Origin: Candidatus Sericytochromatia bacterium
GTDB lineage: Bacteria > Cyanobacteriota > Sericytochromatia > UBA7694 > JACMQJ01
Reading direction: 5' to 3'
DNA length: 63,736 bases
Assembly: GCA_026004035.1 (NCBI GenBank)
Contig: BPII01000013.1
Location: forward strand, 1-63,736
Positions 9,580 through 20,491 of this stretch are shown here, one piece after another. A program made the translations under genes and the position numbers. The notes below the pieces were generated by a model. The model had not been told where the DNA came from and did not search any database. It was given only the letters and a program-made list of their open reading frames with translations. The first letter of the stretch is position 1; each line of letters starts with the position of its first letter.

Positions 9580-10869
9580 ATGAATAAAATTTTAAGAACT
9601 TTAATATCAAGAAAAGCTGGTATTTATTGGCAAATATATTTTGGTATTATAATAATAATAGGTTCAATTGTTCCTCAAGGTGATGCTTCTCAAATATCTA
9701 ATGGTAATTTACCACAATGGCTTAAAAGTTTTTTATTATTTATAAAAGCTCATCAACTATACACAAGTCCTTTATTTATAATATCTTTAATATTTTTCTT
9801 CATAGCACTATCATTTTCAACTTATAAAATAGTTTTTCCAATTTTTAAGACAATATTAAAAAAAACTATTACACCATCAAAAAAAGCTTTGGTAAATTAT
9901 GAAACAAAATTAGAATTAAACGGAATTGATTTTGATAAGGTAGAAAATTTATTGAAGAATAAAAAATATAATTTAGTTCATAAGGAAGATAAATTTTTTC
10001 ATTTTGAAAAGTTTAAGTGGTCAAGATCAAGTGCTATGATAGCACATATAAGTTTATTTATCATATTAATTGGGGTAACTTATGGCTTATTAACAAGTTT
10101 CAAAAGCACTATTGCTTTAGTTCCTTCTGAAAAAGCTTCCATAAATTATATAGTTTCTAAAAGTTCATATAAAGGTTACTTTGTAAATGATGATAAAGAT
10201 AATTGGTCAATAAGAGTAAATAATTTTTGGATGGATTTTTATTCAAATGGTATGGTTAAACAATATTATAGCGATGTATCAATTTTAGACAATAATGATA
10301 AAGAAATTCTTAAAAAAACTATTTATGTAAATGAACCTTTAATATATAAAAATATTTATTTTTATCAAGCTTCATGGGGAATAAGTCATTTAAACATAGA
10401 AATAGATAATAAACTAATTAATGCAATCTTAAATCCTTTGAAAAATAATCAAGGTCATGCTAGCGACAAAGTAAGGATAGGCGATAAAGAATTTATATTT
10501 TATTTAGATAATCAAAACAAAATATACTTATTTGACTTAAAAGCAAATCCTATAACAGAATTTGTTAAAGGTATATCTCAAGAAATTAATAATAAATCTG
10601 TAAAAGTTAATGATATAGTTTTATTTACAGGATTACAAGTGAAAAAAGATTTAGGAATTCCATTAATATATTTTGGTTTTGTATTATTAATAATATCTCT
10701 TATAATAAATTTTTTTAATTATAGTCAAATTTTTATTTTAGAATATGAAAATAAGTATTATATTATTGGTAAAGCTAATAAAGGTTTGTATTTATTAGAG
10801 CAAGAAATGAATAATATAGCTGATGCTATAGAAAATAATTTAATTAATAGATCTCATATTCAAAATTAG
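9580..10869 (+). CDS. resB: Cytochrome c biogenesis protein ResB/CcsB
   Basis: 429-residue membrane protein of the ResB (Ccs1) family, which holds apocytochrome c reduced and works with the haem exporter CcsA/ResC in system II cytochrome c maturation. Visible features are an N-terminal helix followed by GSIVPQGD, a second helix pair (about 65-90), a third near residue 150-170 (SSAMIAHISLFIILIGVTYG), a large periplasmic domain, and a final helix near 360-385. It sits 11 nt ahead of ccoN, which fits its job of supplying haem to the c-type subunit downstream. The partner CcsA is not in this window. Confidence 0.85.
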   Translation: MNKILRTLISRKAGIYWQIYFGIIIIIGSIVPQGDASQISNGNLPQWLKSFLLFIKAHQLYTSPLFIISLIFFFIALSFSTYKIVFPIFKTILKKTITPSKKALVNYETKLELNGIDFDKVENLLKNKKYNLVHKEDKFFHFEKFKWSRSSAMIAHISLFIILIGVTYGLLTSFKSTIALVPSEKASINYIVSKSSYKGYFVNDDKDNWSIRVNNFWMDFYSNGMVKQYYSDVSILDNNDKEILKKTIYVNEPLIYKNIYFYQASWGISHLNIEIDNKLINAILNPLKNNQGHASDKVRIGDKEFIFYLDNQNKIYLFDLKANPITEFVKGISQEINNKSVKVNDIVLFTGLQVKKDLGIPLIYFGFVLLIISLIINFFNYSQIFILEYENKYYIIGKANKGLYLLEQEMNNIADAIENNLINRSHIQN

Positions 10870-10880
10870 GAGGTTAATAA

Positions 10881-12272
10881 GTGGCTGTTATATCTGAAAA
10901 ATCAGTAAGCCAAAAAGAAGAAGTAGTTGATAAAAAAGCTGTTAAAATGTGGTTTTATTACTCATTTATATGGCTTATACTAGGCATGACTGCTGGTGGG
11001 CTTACATCTATAAAATTTAATTTTCCCGATTTTTTAGGTTATGTTCCTTGGCTTTCTTTTGGTAGAATGAGAATTTTTCATCTTGGAGGTGTTGCTTTTG
11101 GATGGTTTAGTACAGCTGCAATAGGAATGGCTTATTATATAGTTCCAAAACTAACAGGAACTAAAATAGTATGGCCAAAGTTAAGTTACTTTTTACTTTA
11201 CCTATGGATAGCAACTTCAACAATAGGTCAAATATGCTTATTAGCAGGTTATAATCAAGGTGTAGAAGTTGGGGAATGGCCTTTATTTATTGATATATTA
11301 ACAGTAATAGTCTTCGGATTGGCTACAGTACAGGTATTTGTAACAATAGCTAATAGAAAGCAAAAACATATTTATGTTTCTCTTTGGTATATTACAGCTG
11401 GTTTAACTTGGGCATGTTTAAACTATGTTGTAGGAAATTTAATTAATCCTTATTTCTATGCTGGTGTTGACAATGCATCTATACATGGCTTTTATTTACA
11501 TTGTGTTGTTGGTTTATGGATAACACCTATGGGAACAGCAATGCTTTATTACTTTTTACCAGTAATAACAAAAAATCCTGTATATAGTCATAAATTATCA
11601 ATGTTAGGTTTTTGGGGATTAGCATTATTTTATCCAATAATTGGAGCACATCATTATTTATATAGTCCAATAGAAACATGGGTCCAAACTATATCTATAA
11701 TGTCAAGTATGATGCTAATTTTACCTGTTTGGAGTGTTATAACAAATCAAGTTGGAACTATGAAAGGTAAATGGCATATGATGAGTAGTCATATAGAGGT
11801 TAAATTTCTAGTTTTAGGTGCTGTATTTTATGTAATAACTTGTTTCCAAGGCCCAACTCAAGCTTTAAGAAGTATGCAATTAATAATTCATTTTACAGAC
11901 TGGGTTGTAGGACATGCACATTTAGCTATATATGGAGTATTTACATTATGGACATGGGCAGGAATGTATTATGTATGGCCAAAATTAACAGGTAGAGAAA
12001 TTTATAGTCAAAAATTAGCATCTTGGCACTTTTGGTTATCTTTATTAGGCTTCTCTATAATGGCTTTAGCTTTGTGGGCTGCTGGTCTTGTTCAAGGTGG
12101 CATGTTAAATTTAGCTTCAAATGTTCCTTTTATTGACACTGTTAAAGCTATATCTCCATTTTGGATGATGAGAAGTATAGGTGGTTGGTTAATGATAGCT
12201 GGTGCTGCTGTTTTTGTATATAACATGTACATGACTGCTAAAGTTGGTAAGCATATAGAGGAGGTAGCATAA
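10881..12272 (+). CDS. ccoN: cbb3-type cytochrome oxidase subunit I
   Basis: Catalytic haem-copper subunit of a cbb3 (C-family) oxygen reductase, 463 residues, twelve hydrophobic segments. Metal ligands are visible and fall at the same numbers as in the Pseudomonas stutzeri structure: H207 and H257/H258 (CuB), Y251 (cross-linked Tyr), H345 and H347 (haems b3 and b); the other low-spin haem ligand is H67 in GRMRIFHLGG. Start is GTG at 10881, set by TAGGAGG at 10867-10873, partly inside the end of resB. The last codon overlaps the ATG of the cytochrome c subunit. Expected to be a high-affinity oxidase for low oxygen. Confidence 0.97.
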   Translation: MAVISEKSVSQKEEVVDKKAVKMWFYYSFIWLILGMTAGGLTSIKFNFPDFLGYVPWLSFGRMRIFHLGGVAFGWFSTAAIGMAYYIVPKLTGTKIVWPKLSYFLLYLWIATSTIGQICLLAGYNQGVEVGEWPLFIDILTVIVFGLATVQVFVTIANRKQKHIYVSLWYITAGLTWACLNYVVGNLINPYFYAGVDNASIHGFYLHCVVGLWITPMGTAMLYYFLPVITKNPVYSHKLSMLGFWGLALFYPIIGAHHYLYSPIETWVQTISIMSSMMLILPVWSVITNQVGTMKGKWHMMSSHIEVKFLVLGAVFYVITCFQGPTQALRSMQLIIHFTDWVVGHAHLAIYGVFTLWTWAGMYYVWPKLTGREIYSQKLASWHFWLSLLGFSIMALALWAAGLVQGGMLNLASNVPFIDTVKAISPFWMMRSIGGWLMIAGAAVFVYNMYMTAKVGKHIEEVA

Positions 12273-13156
12273 TGATTACTACTAGTTTTAAAGGTGCAAT
12301 GCTTGGTGCAGGTTTTGGTTTATATATAGCATCTTTCATAGTAGGTTATGCTTATCCTGCTATGACTGCTAAAAATGATGTTCCTAAAGTAAAAGACATA
12401 CATGGTAATATAGTTGAGGTTAGACCTTATACAGAACTTGAAAAAAGAGGAAGAGAAATCTATATTAAAGAAGCTTGTTGGATATGTCATTCACAATTTG
12501 TTAGAAGTGCTGGTATGGATGAAAAAAGGTATGGCCCAGTTTCACAAGCAGGTGAATTTGCTTATGATTACCCAGCAACATTTGGAACTAGAAGAATTGG
12601 ACCTGATTTAGCAAGAGAAGGTGGTAAAAGAACTGATGGTTGGCAATATGGACATTTAGCTAATCCACAAGCTATGACACAAGGTTCTATAATGCCTAAA
12701 TATGTTTGGTATTTTGAAAAAGATTCTAATGGAGAGCCTGATATTACAAAACCAACAGAAGATGGTAAAGCACTAATTGCTTATTTACAAAGGTTAGGAA
12801 CAAGTATTGGTGATTTTAGAAATCCTGAAGGAAATAAAAAAGCTTCTTCTGTAAGTGTAGCTTCAGCACCAAAATTTACTCCTGAAATGGTTAATTCAGG
12901 TAAAGCAATTTATGAAGCTAATTGTGCTGGTTGTCATGGTATAAATGGAAATGGTGCTGGACCTGCAGCAGCAGCTTTAAATCCACCTCCAAGAAATTTT
13001 ATAAAAGCTGATTATAAATATGGTTCATCTGATGTTGATTTATTTAAAACTATAACAAATGGAGTAAAAGGAACAGCTATGCCTGCTTGGGATTCTTTAA
13101 CAGAATCTCAAAGATGGGAAGTTATAGCATATATAAGAACTTTTGAGAAAAAGTAA
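12272..13156 (+). CDS. ccoO: cbb3 oxidase CcoO-CcoP fusion, di-haem cytochrome c
   Basis: One 294-residue membrane-anchored polypeptide does the work of two subunits. Residues 1-185 are CcoO-like: N-terminal helix, first haem c site C69-x-x-C72-H73 (ACWICHSQFVR), RRIGPDLAREGG and axial Met141 (GSIMPKY). Residues about 200-294 are a CcoP-like class I cytochrome c with C218-x-x-C221-H222 (CAGCHGINGNG) and axial Met270 (GTAMPAW). Normal cbb3 enzymes have a separate CcoP with two haems, plus CcoQ; here one haem and the CcoP anchor are absent. The start codon overlaps the ccoN stop, which suggests coupled translation. The stop is one base from that of tsaE on the opposite strand. Confidence 0.93.
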   Translation: MITTSFKGAMLGAGFGLYIASFIVGYAYPAMTAKNDVPKVKDIHGNIVEVRPYTELEKRGREIYIKEACWICHSQFVRSAGMDEKRYGPVSQAGEFAYDYPATFGTRRIGPDLAREGGKRTDGWQYGHLANPQAMTQGSIMPKYVWYFEKDSNGEPDITKPTEDGKALIAYLQRLGTSIGDFRNPEGNKKASSVSVASAPKFTPEMVNSGKAIYEANCAGCHGINGNGAGPAAAALNPPPRNFIKADYKYGSSDVDLFKTITNGVKGTAMPAWDSLTESQRWEVIAYIRTFEKK

Positions 13157-13157
13157 A

Positions 13158-13631
13158 TTATCTTTTGTTTTTAAATTTAGAAAATTCATTAAAAATAACT
13201 TCATTACTTAAACTAATTAAGCATTTTCTACCACTTTTCAAATGCTCTAATTTTATATTTATAAAATTATCTGTTAATTTGTAATTGTTTAACTTTTCAG
13301 CCCATTCTATTAATATTATTGAATTATTATCAACAAAATCTTCTATACCTAAGTTTAAAATTTCTTTTAAAGAGTTTAGTCTGTACAAATCTAAATGATA
13401 TAAGTCAAAATTTTTTAAACTATAATGATTTATCAATGTAAAAGTTGGACTAGTAATATCATCTTCATTTATACCTAATCCTTTTGCTATTCCTTTTGAT
13501 AATAAAGTTTTTCCAGAACCTAGATCACCAAATAAATATATTGTAATTGATGGTTTTATTATTTTACCAATAAAATTTCCTAGTTCTAAAGTATCTTGTT
13601 CATCATTTAAAAATATTTCTAATTCCATCAA
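13158..13631 (-). CDS. tsaE: tRNA t6A synthesis ATPase TsaE
   Basis: 157-residue P-loop ATPase that supports formation of N6-threonylcarbamoyladenosine in ANN-decoding tRNAs together with TsaB and TsaD. Walker A is [10 protein letters not shown] (about residues 35-44), followed by the family motif [10 protein letters not shown] and the [10 protein letters not shown] strand that holds the Walker B Asp; IEW follows. Length is normal. The start overlaps the end of frdB by 4 nt, so it is probably transcribed from the respiratory operon, an unrelated function riding on its 3' end. Confidence 0.93.
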   Translation of the reverse strand: MMELEIFLNDEQDTLELGNFIGKIIKPSITIYLFGDLGSGKTLLSKGIAKGLGINEDDITSPTFTLINHYSLKNFDLYHLDLYRLNSLKEILNLGIEDFVDNNSIILIEWAEKLNNYKLTDNFINIKLEHLKSGRKCLISLSNEVIFNEFSKFKNKR

Positions 13632-14387
13632 ACATTTTTAAGCATTGCTTTGAAATATTCTCTCCTCATTATTGATATTGCATCTATTGATATTCCTTTA
13701 GGGCATACTGCTTCACATTCTCCATGATTTGAACAATCACCAAATCCTTCTTTTTCCATTTGTTCAACCATTCTTATAACCCTTCTATATCTTTCAGGAT
13801 GTCCTTGAGGTAATAAAGATAATTGAGATATTTTAGCTGCTGTAAAGAGTGAAGCTGATGAATTTGGACAAGCTGCTACACAAGCTCCACAACCTATACA
13901 AGCTGCAAAATCGAAAGCCATATCTGCTTTATCTTTTGGTATAAGTATAGAATTTGCATCAGGAGCACTTCCTACATTTACAGAATTATAGCCACCAGCT
14001 TGTATTATTCTATCAAATGCTGATCTATCTACAACTAAATCTTTTATTATAGGAAATCCTTTAGCTCTAAATGGTTCTACAATTATAGTGTCACCATCAT
14101 TGTAATGTCTCATATGTAGCTGGCAAGTTGCTGACTCTTTTGTTGGTCCATGAGGAATACCATTTATAACCATAGAACATGATCCACAAATTCCTTCTCT
14201 ACAATCATTATCAAACTCAACAGGTTCTTCACCTTTTTTAATAAGCTGTTCATTTAATAAATCTAGTAATTCAAGAAAAGACATATGAGAGTTTGCATTT
14301 TCTACAGTATAGTCAACAAACTTTCCATGTATCTGAAGAAGATTTTTGTCCGCCAAACTTTTAAATTTACTGGGACATTTTACTCAT
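13628..14387 (-). CDS. frdB: Fumarate reductase/succinate dehydrogenase iron-sulfur subunit (N-terminus frameshifted)
   Basis: Three-cluster iron-sulfur subunit of complex II. The 2Fe-2S ligands are in CREGICGSC with the later Cys in [20 protein letters not shown] and [14 protein letters not shown] provide the 4Fe-4S and 3Fe-4S ligands. The sequence is of the Bacteroides/Wolinella type, ending shortly after the last cluster (about 250 residues). The clean frame begins internally at 14356 (MADKNLL), but the conserved start PVNLKVWR is encoded just upstream in another frame, and an ATG at 14387 with AAGGAG before it is the real start. Two short insertions between 14354 and 14380 explain the break. 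Confidence 0.9.
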
Positions 14388-14403
14388 ATTAATATTCTCC
14401 TTA

Positions 14404-16320
14404 TTATTTGTAGCTACGTTGAGTTAATTTAACATTCTCAAATACTAAATCTTCTTTATGTAACTGCGTGTTCCTGATTATTTCCTTTATACTTCCCAAC
14501 CTGCTACATAAGCAAATTTTTCATCATTTCTTAGTGCTTCGCCTTCTGGTGTTTGATATTCTTCTCTAAAATGTCCGCCACAAGATTCTTCTCTATGTAA
14601 AGCATCTCTTAGCCATTAATTCTCCTAATTCTATAAAATCAGCTACTCTTCCAGCGAACTCTAAATATTTATTTAAATTATTATCATCACCGGGAACATA
14701 TACATTATTCCAAAATTCTTCTTTTAGTGATTGTATATCTTTTATTGCTTTTTCAAGCCCCTGTTTATTTCTTGACATTCCAACATAATCCCACATAATA
14801 TGTCCTAGTTCTCTGTGAAAATCAAGAACAGTTTTCTTACCTTTTATGGATAATAGTTTTTTAACTTCTCTTCTAATATTCTCTTCAGAAATTTTAAATT
14901 CATCTGAATTTGTATCAACTTTATTAAATGTATTACTAGCTATATAATTACCTAATGTATAAGGTATTATAAAATAACCATCAGCTAATCCTTGCATTAA
15001 TGCACTAGCACCTAATCTATTGGCTCCATGGTCTGAAAAATTAGCTTCTCCTAATACAAAAAGTCCTGGTATTGTACTCATTAATTCGTAATCAACCCAA
15101 AGACCACCCATTGTATAATGAACAGCAGGATAAATTCTCATTGGAACTTCATAAGGATTTTCTCCTGTTATTCTTTCATACATATCAAATAAATTTCCAT
15201 ATCTTGCTTTTATTACATCTTTACCAAGTCTTTTTATAGCATCAGCAAAATCTAAATAAACAGCAAGTCCTGTATCTCCAACACCTCTACCTTCATCACA
15301 TACTTGTTTTGCATTTCTTGAAGCTATATCTCTAGGAACTAAATTACCAAAACTTGGATATTTTCTTTCTAGATAATAATCTCTTTCATCTTCAGGTATT
15401 TCATTAGGATGTCTTTTATCATTTGGTTTCTTAGGAACCCATACTCTACCATCATTTCTTAAACTTTCACTCATTAATGTAAGTTTAGATTGATAATCTC
15501 CTGATACAGGAATACATGTTGGATGTATTTGTGTATAACAGGGATTAGCAAATAATGCACCTTTTTTATGACATCTCCAAGCAGCCGTTGCATTAGAGTT
15601 TTTAGCATTGGTAGATAAATAAAAAACATTTCCATATCCACCTGTGCATAGTAAAACAGCATCACCTACATGTCTTTCTAATTCACCTGTAACTAAATTT
15701 CTTGTTAATATTCCTCTTGCTTTTCCATCTATAACAATTAAATCTAGCATTTCTCTTCTATTAAAAAGAGTAACTTTTTTTAATTCCACTTGACGCATTA
15801 AAGAACTATAAGCACCAAGTAATAATTGTTGTCCTGTTTGTCCTCTAGCATAAAAAGTTCTTGATAATTGAGCACCACCAAATGATCTATTATCTAAAAG
15901 TCCCCCATATTCTCTTGCAAAAGGTACTCCTTGTGCTACACAATGATCTATTATATTGGAACTTATTTGGGCTAATCTATAAACATTAGCTTCTCTTGAT
16001 CTATAATCACCACCTTTTATTGTATCGTAAAATAATCTCCAAATAGAATCACCATCATTTGGATAATTTTTTGCTGCATTTATACCACCTTGAGCTGCTA
16101 TACTATGTGCTCTTCTTGGTGAATCTAATATTGTAAATGTTTTAACATTATAACCTAATTCAGCTAATGATGCTGAGGCTGAAGCACCAGCAAGACCAGT
16201 TCCAACTACTATTATTGCATGTTTTCTTTTATTATTTGGATTTACAAGTTTTATATTATTTTTGTAATTATCCCATTTATCTTGAAGTCTTCCTGAAGGT
16301 ATTTTAGAATCTAGATTCAT
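14404..16320 (-). CDS. frdA: Fumarate reductase/succinate dehydrogenase flavoprotein subunit (C-terminus frameshifted)
   Basis: FAD-containing catalytic subunit of complex II, of the Bacteroidota/epsilonproteobacterial type. [18 protein letters not shown] binds the ADP of [13 protein letters not shown] carries the FAD-linking His, and QIHPTCIP plus [11 protein letters not shown] carry active-site residues. The continuous frame stops at 14593, but the conserved tail follows in other frames: removing single bases near 14607, 14492 and 14461 gives [17 protein letters not shown] and ends [10 protein letters not shown] with TAA at 14404. Repaired length about 638. Lies 4 nt after frdC. Direction of the reaction (succinate oxidation or fumarate reduction) cannot be told from sequence; with cbb3 oxidase nearby succinate oxidation is plausible. 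Confidence 0.93.
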
Positions 16321-16324
16321 ATAA

Positions 16325-17023
16325 TTATGCTCCCATTTCTACAAAAAAATAAACCCAAATAGGTAGTATTAGAAAACCTATTGACAGCATTACAGCTACT
16401 AAAATACCTAATGTATAAACAAAAGGTCTATATTTCTTATTTAAAAGTCCTAATGATTGAAAAGCACTCCAAAAACCATGTCTTAAGTGTGTTCCTAATA
16501 ATATCATCACAATTGTATAAACTATTACAATAGGTAATTGCTTGAATTTTTCAACTACAAGTCTATATAAATCTCTCATATCTACACCATTTATATTTGT
16601 TACATATCCTTGTTCTATGCTTGGACCAAACTTAAAAGTAGCAACATGAATAACTAGAAAAATAAGTATTATAGAACCTGTTACCATCATACTTTTTGAA
16701 CTAAAATTTTGCTTACTATTACCACCAGCTGAATTATAAACATAATAATCAATAGGCCTTGCTTTTTTCTTATTTAAATATACTGATACACCGACTATTG
16801 CATGCAATAAGAAACATATTGCTAAACCTATTTCGGCTACTTCAAGTAAAGGTCCAAGACTTTCTAATTTATATGTATATAAATTAAAAGAATCCTGACC
16901 TATAAATAAATTTAAATTACCTAATAAATGAACTATAGTAAATAAAACTAATCCTATACCTGTTATACCTGTTAAATATTTTCTTCCTATACTAGAAGTT
17001 AAATAATTCATTAACTTTGACAT
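16325..17023 (-). CDS. frdC: Complex II cytochrome b558 membrane anchor
   Basis: 232-residue single-polypeptide, five-helix di-haem anchor of the cytochrome b558 family seen with the Bacteroidota/Wolinella type of complex II. Family hallmarks are [20 protein letters not shown] near the start, His in [18 protein letters not shown], and the closing [15 protein letters not shown]. It is the first gene of frdC-frdA-frdB-tsaE, with AGGTTAG ahead of the ATG rather than a strong SD. Intact reading frame. Confidence 0.92.
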   Translation of the reverse strand: MSKLMNYLTSSIGRKYLTGITGIGLVLFTIVHLLGNLNLFIGQDSFNLYTYKLESLGPLLEVAEIGLAICFLLHAIVGVSVYLNKKKARPIDYYVYNSAGGNSKQNFSSKSMMVTGSIILIFLVIHVATFKFGPSIEQGYVTNINGVDMRDLYRLVVEKFKQLPIVIVYTIVMILLGTHLRHGFWSAFQSLGLLNKKYRPFVYTLGILVAVMLSIGFLILPIWVYFFVEMGA

Positions 17024-17469
17024 AAAAAGCTAACCTATTAAATATTATTCATAAACAAAATTATAAAACCATTTTTTTTTGAATTGTTAATAAATTAATA
17101 TTTATTTTACAATACCTTGAATATTTTAATACCAATTTTTATAATAAATAGTGCATAATTAATATTTAAAAATAAATATAAAAAATTAAAAAAATATAGG
17201 TTTTTAATAAATTACTTAACATATAAGAATTTTAGTATAATTAAACAAAATGTAACTATAAAAAGCATTAACTTTTAATGCACTATCAATTTAATAAATT
17301 GCTATTATTAAATTTATCAACTAATCTTTTCTATAACTTAATTTCAGTGTGTAATTTAATGAATTGATATAATTTTAGTTTTAAAAATAATTTTTCTTAA
17401 TAAAAATTACAAGTTGTATTATTTTTATGATATATTTCAGATTTGTTAATATTTTGAAGGTTTTTTATA
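17024..17469. other. Divergent intergenic region frdC / metK
   Basis: 446 bp with no ORF of note. It must hold the promoters of the frd operon (minus) and metK (plus). I looked for a SAM-I, SAM-II or SAM-IV riboswitch ahead of metK and saw none of their conserved cores. A GAAGG ribosome-binding element lies at 17456-17460 before the metK ATG. Otherwise plain A+T-rich sequence. Confidence 0.6.
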
Positions 17470-18702
17470 ATGAAGTTAAAAGGTAAATATCTTTTTACGT
17501 CTGAATCAGTTACAGAAGGTCATCCTGATAAAATTTGTGATCAGATATCAGACGCAATATTAGATGAAGCTTTAAGACAAGATCCTACTAGCAGAGTAGC
17601 TTGTGAAACCTTAGCTACAACAGGTTTAGTTTTTCTTACAGGTGAAATAACCACTAAGGCAGTAATAGACTATACAGGAATAGTTAGAAAAGTTCTAAAA
17701 GATATTGGTTACAATGGTGATTGTGGAGGATTTGATGCTGAAACTTGTAGTATTATTACTTCAATAAATAGACAATCACCTGATATTTCAAATGCAGTAT
17801 CTATGTCTTTTGAAGCTAGAACAGATAAAGCAAAAGATAAATATGATGAAATAGGAGCTGGTGATCAAGGTCTTATGTTTGGTTTTGCTTGTAATGAAAC
17901 AAAAGAATTAATGCCATTACCAATAAGTTTAGCTCATAAACTATCAAAAAGATTGTCTTATGTTAGAAAAAATGGAATATTACCTTATTTAAGACCTGAT
18001 GGAAAAACTCAAGTAACTATTGAATATGAAAATGGTCTTCCTGTAAGAGTAGAGACAATAGTTGTTTCAGCTCATCATTCTTCTAAAATTAATGGAGAAA
18101 CTGATGATAAAAAAGTACAAGATATTATAAGAAATGATATTATAGAAAATGTTATAAAGCCAATAGTTCCTGAAAATTTATTGATTAACACAAAAATATA
18201 TGTAAATCCATCAGGAAAATTTACAATAGGAGGTCCTCAAGGTGATGCTGGGCTTACAGGCAGAAAAATAATAGTAGATACTTATGGAGGCTATGCAAGA
18301 CATGGAGGAGGTGCTTTTTCAGGAAAGGATCCAACTAAAGTAGATAGATCAGCTTGCTATGCAGCTAGATATGTAGCTAAAAATATTGTTGCAAGTGGAT
18401 TAGCTAGTAAGTGTGAAGTGCAAGTAAGCTATGCAATAGGTATTGCAAGACCTACATCAATAATGATAAACACTTATGGAACAAATAAAATAGATGAAGA
18501 AAAATTACTTGAAATAGTAATTGATACATTTGATTTGAGACCTTTAGCTATTATAGAAAACTTAGATTTATTAAAACCAATATATTTAAATACAGCATCT
18601 TATGGACATTTTGGTAGAGATGATTTAGATTTACCATGGGAAAGAACAGATAAAGCTGATATTTTAAGAAAAAAAGCTGAAAATATTATAAGTTTAGTTT
18701 AA
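17470..18702 (+). CDS. metK: S-adenosylmethionine synthetase
   Basis: Makes S-adenosylmethionine from methionine and ATP. 410 residues, all family motifs: [19 protein letters not shown] with the catalytic His, [12 protein letters not shown] (ATP-binding), [14 protein letters not shown], and the phosphate loop [16 protein letters not shown]. Intact. The stop codon TAA overlaps the ATG of the next TPR gene by one base, so translation is probably coupled. Confidence 0.98.
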   Translation: MKLKGKYLFTSESVTEGHPDKICDQISDAILDEALRQDPTSRVACETLATTGLVFLTGEITTKAVIDYTGIVRKVLKDIGYNGDCGGFDAETCSIITSINRQSPDISNAVSMSFEARTDKAKDKYDEIGAGDQGLMFGFACNETKELMPLPISLAHKLSKRLSYVRKNGILPYLRPDGKTQVTIEYENGLPVRVETIVVSAHHSSKINGETDDKKVQDIIRNDIIENVIKPIVPENLLINTKIYVNPSGKFTIGGPQGDAGLTGRKIIVDTYGGYARHGGGAFSGKDPTKVDRSACYAARYVAKNIVASGLASKCEVQVSYAIGIARPTSIMINTYGTNKIDEEKLLEIVIDTFDLRPLAIIENLDLLKPIYLNTASYGHFGRDDLDLPWERTDKADILRKKAENIISLV

Positions 18703-19325
18703 TGGAAAGAAAAAAACAAGAAAATAATATAAATCCCGTTAATAAATTACATGTCATTTATGGTTCTATAATAATCTTCCTTTGTCTATCCTTTTCTATT
18801 TCTATATTCACATTAAAAAATTCTTATGAGAAAATCTTAGAAGAAAATAATATATCATTCAATAAAAATGAAACAAAAGAGAATGCAAATACTAGTGGAA
18901 TGCCACCATTCGTAAAAAAAATGTTTGATGAATATAAAACAGCTTTAGAAAAAAATCCTAATGATATAAAAGCTTTGGTTGGACTTGGAAATATGTATTA
19001 TGATAGTGGTCAATATCAAAAAGCTATAGAATATTATGAAAAAGCTATAAAGATTAACCCTAATGATTCAAATGTATTAACCGATTTAGGAACTTGTTAT
19101 TTTAATACTGAACAAAATCAAAAAGCTATAAAATACTATGAAAAAGCTATAAAAAATGATCCTAATCATTTGAATGCTAGATTTAATATTGGATTTGTTT
19201 ATAAAACAATTAATAAAAAAGATTTAGCTAAGAAATATTGGGAAGAAATGTATAAAATGCTTAAAGATGATGAACAAAAGAAAAAACTAAAATCAATGAT
19301 AGATGAGTTAGATAAATCATCCTAA
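18702..19325 (+). CDS. Membrane-anchored TPR protein
   Basis: 207 residues with one N-terminal helix (about 20-38) and a C-terminal tetratricopeptide array. Repeats are clear at about 90-123 (ALVGLGNMYYDSGQYQKAIEYYEKAIKINP), split here as two adjoining motifs, then TDLGTCYFNTEQNQKAIKYY and ARFNIGFVYKTINKKDLAKKYW. Likely a protein-protein interaction scaffold facing the periplasm. Lies between metK (1-nt overlap) and the MscS-type channel (2-nt gap), an apparently mixed operon. Confidence 0.8.
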   Translation: MERKKQENNINPVNKLHVIYGSIIIFLCLSFSISIFTLKNSYEKILEENNISFNKNETKENANTSGMPPFVKKMFDEYKTALEKNPNDIKALVGLGNMYYDSGQYQKAIEYYEKAIKINPNDSNVLTDLGTCYFNTEQNQKAIKYYEKAIKNDPNHLNARFNIGFVYKTINKKDLAKKYWEEMYKMLKDDEQKKKLKSMIDELDKSS

Positions 19326-19327
19326 TA

Positions 19328-20474
19328 ATGGAAATAATCGCAAAAAATCTAAATAATCTAATATTTATATGCTCATTTATAATTTTATTTATAGTTTTAT
19401 ATTTTTTAACAAAAAGATTTTTTCTTATCTTTTTAAAAAAAACGTTAACAGATAATGAATTAATAGATAATATTCTATCAAAAAATAATATTTTTCTTTA
19501 TTTATTTTATTTAATTCCTGTTCCTATATTATATTTCACATCTTTTTTATTTATAAACATACAAATTGTAATTCAAAAAATTGTTTTAACTTATACATAT
19601 ATCTTGGTTATTTTGTTATTACAAGAAATATTAGAAATTATTTATCAAATTTATAATAGTTACGAAATTTCAAAAGAAAAACCAATAAAAGTTTTTATAC
19701 AGATGGGAAAAATTATAGTAGCAGTAGTAGGTTCAATTGCTATTATATCAGTAATTTTTAATACATCATTTATAACTCTTATAAGCGGTCTAGGAGCTCT
19801 TACAGCAATATTAATGTTAGTATTTAAAGATTCATTATTATCATTCAAAGCTGGTATTCAGTTAATAGTAAATGACATGTTGAGAATAAATGATTGGGTA
19901 GAAATTCCAAAATATGGAGCTGATGGTGATGTAATAGAGATATCTTTAGATACTATAAAGGTTAGAAACTGGGATAAAAACAATAACTTTTATACCTACT
20001 TATAAATTAATGGAAGACTCCTTCAAAAATTGGCGCGGAATGATAGAAACAAAAGCTAGAAGAATAGCTCGTTCTATACTAATAGATCAACATAGTGTAA
20101 GATTTTTAAAAAAAGAAGAAATAGATTATTTAAAAAAATTTTCTATTATAAGTGATTATTTGATAAATAGAGAAGAAGAAATAAAAATTAAAAATGCTAA
20201 TCCTGATAAATTTTTAACAAACATAGGAACATTTAGAATTTACATTTTAAACTATTTAAAAAATAATCAAAATATTGTAAATAATAATTATGATTTACCT
20301 TTAATGGTAAGACAATTAGAACCAACACCTTATGGGATACCTTTACAAATTTACGCATTTGTCAAAACTACTGAATTATTAGAATATGAACAAATACAAT
20401 CAGACATTTTTGACCATATTTTAGCTATAATGCCAGAATTTGATATAAGGCTTTATCAAGTTATATCAAAATAA
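19328..20474 (+). CDS. MscS-family mechanosensitive channel (frameshifted)
   Basis: Small-conductance mechanosensitive channel-like protein, about 381 residues after repair. Four hydrophobic segments occupy residues 10-170. The pore-lining helix and beta domain are recognisable: SVIFNTSFITLISGLGALTA, then KAGIQLIVNDMLRINDWVEI and GDVIEISLDTIKVRNWDK. The frame breaks at about 19980; removing one A from AAAAA gives NWDKTITFIPTYKLMEDSF, the family consensus, and the second segment continues FKNWRGM...ARRIARSI to 20474. The longer form resembles the YbdG-like subgroup. Likely role: release of osmotic tension. Confidence 0.88.
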
Positions 20475-20491
20475 AATAGCAAGGAAAAGTA

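Noticed and set aside
12414..12611. Out-of-frame 65-residue ORF within the cytochrome c subunit
   Set aside because: Lies wholly inside a gene with confirmed haem motifs; no independent evidence.
14354..14610. Programmed ribosomal frameshifting as an explanation for the frd, murC, murB and other breaks
   Set aside because: Sites share no slippery motif, involve different added bases, and several genes would need up to six events; technical insertions explain all of them.
17024..17469. SAM riboswitch ahead of metK
   Set aside because: No conserved riboswitch core or terminator hairpin is visible; the region is plain A+T-rich sequence.
19660..19848. Minus-strand ORFs inside intact plus-strand genes (also e.g. 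7495-7746, 32426-32725, 39400-39693)
   Set aside because: They are antisense shadows of recognised genes, without family motifs or ribosome-binding sites.
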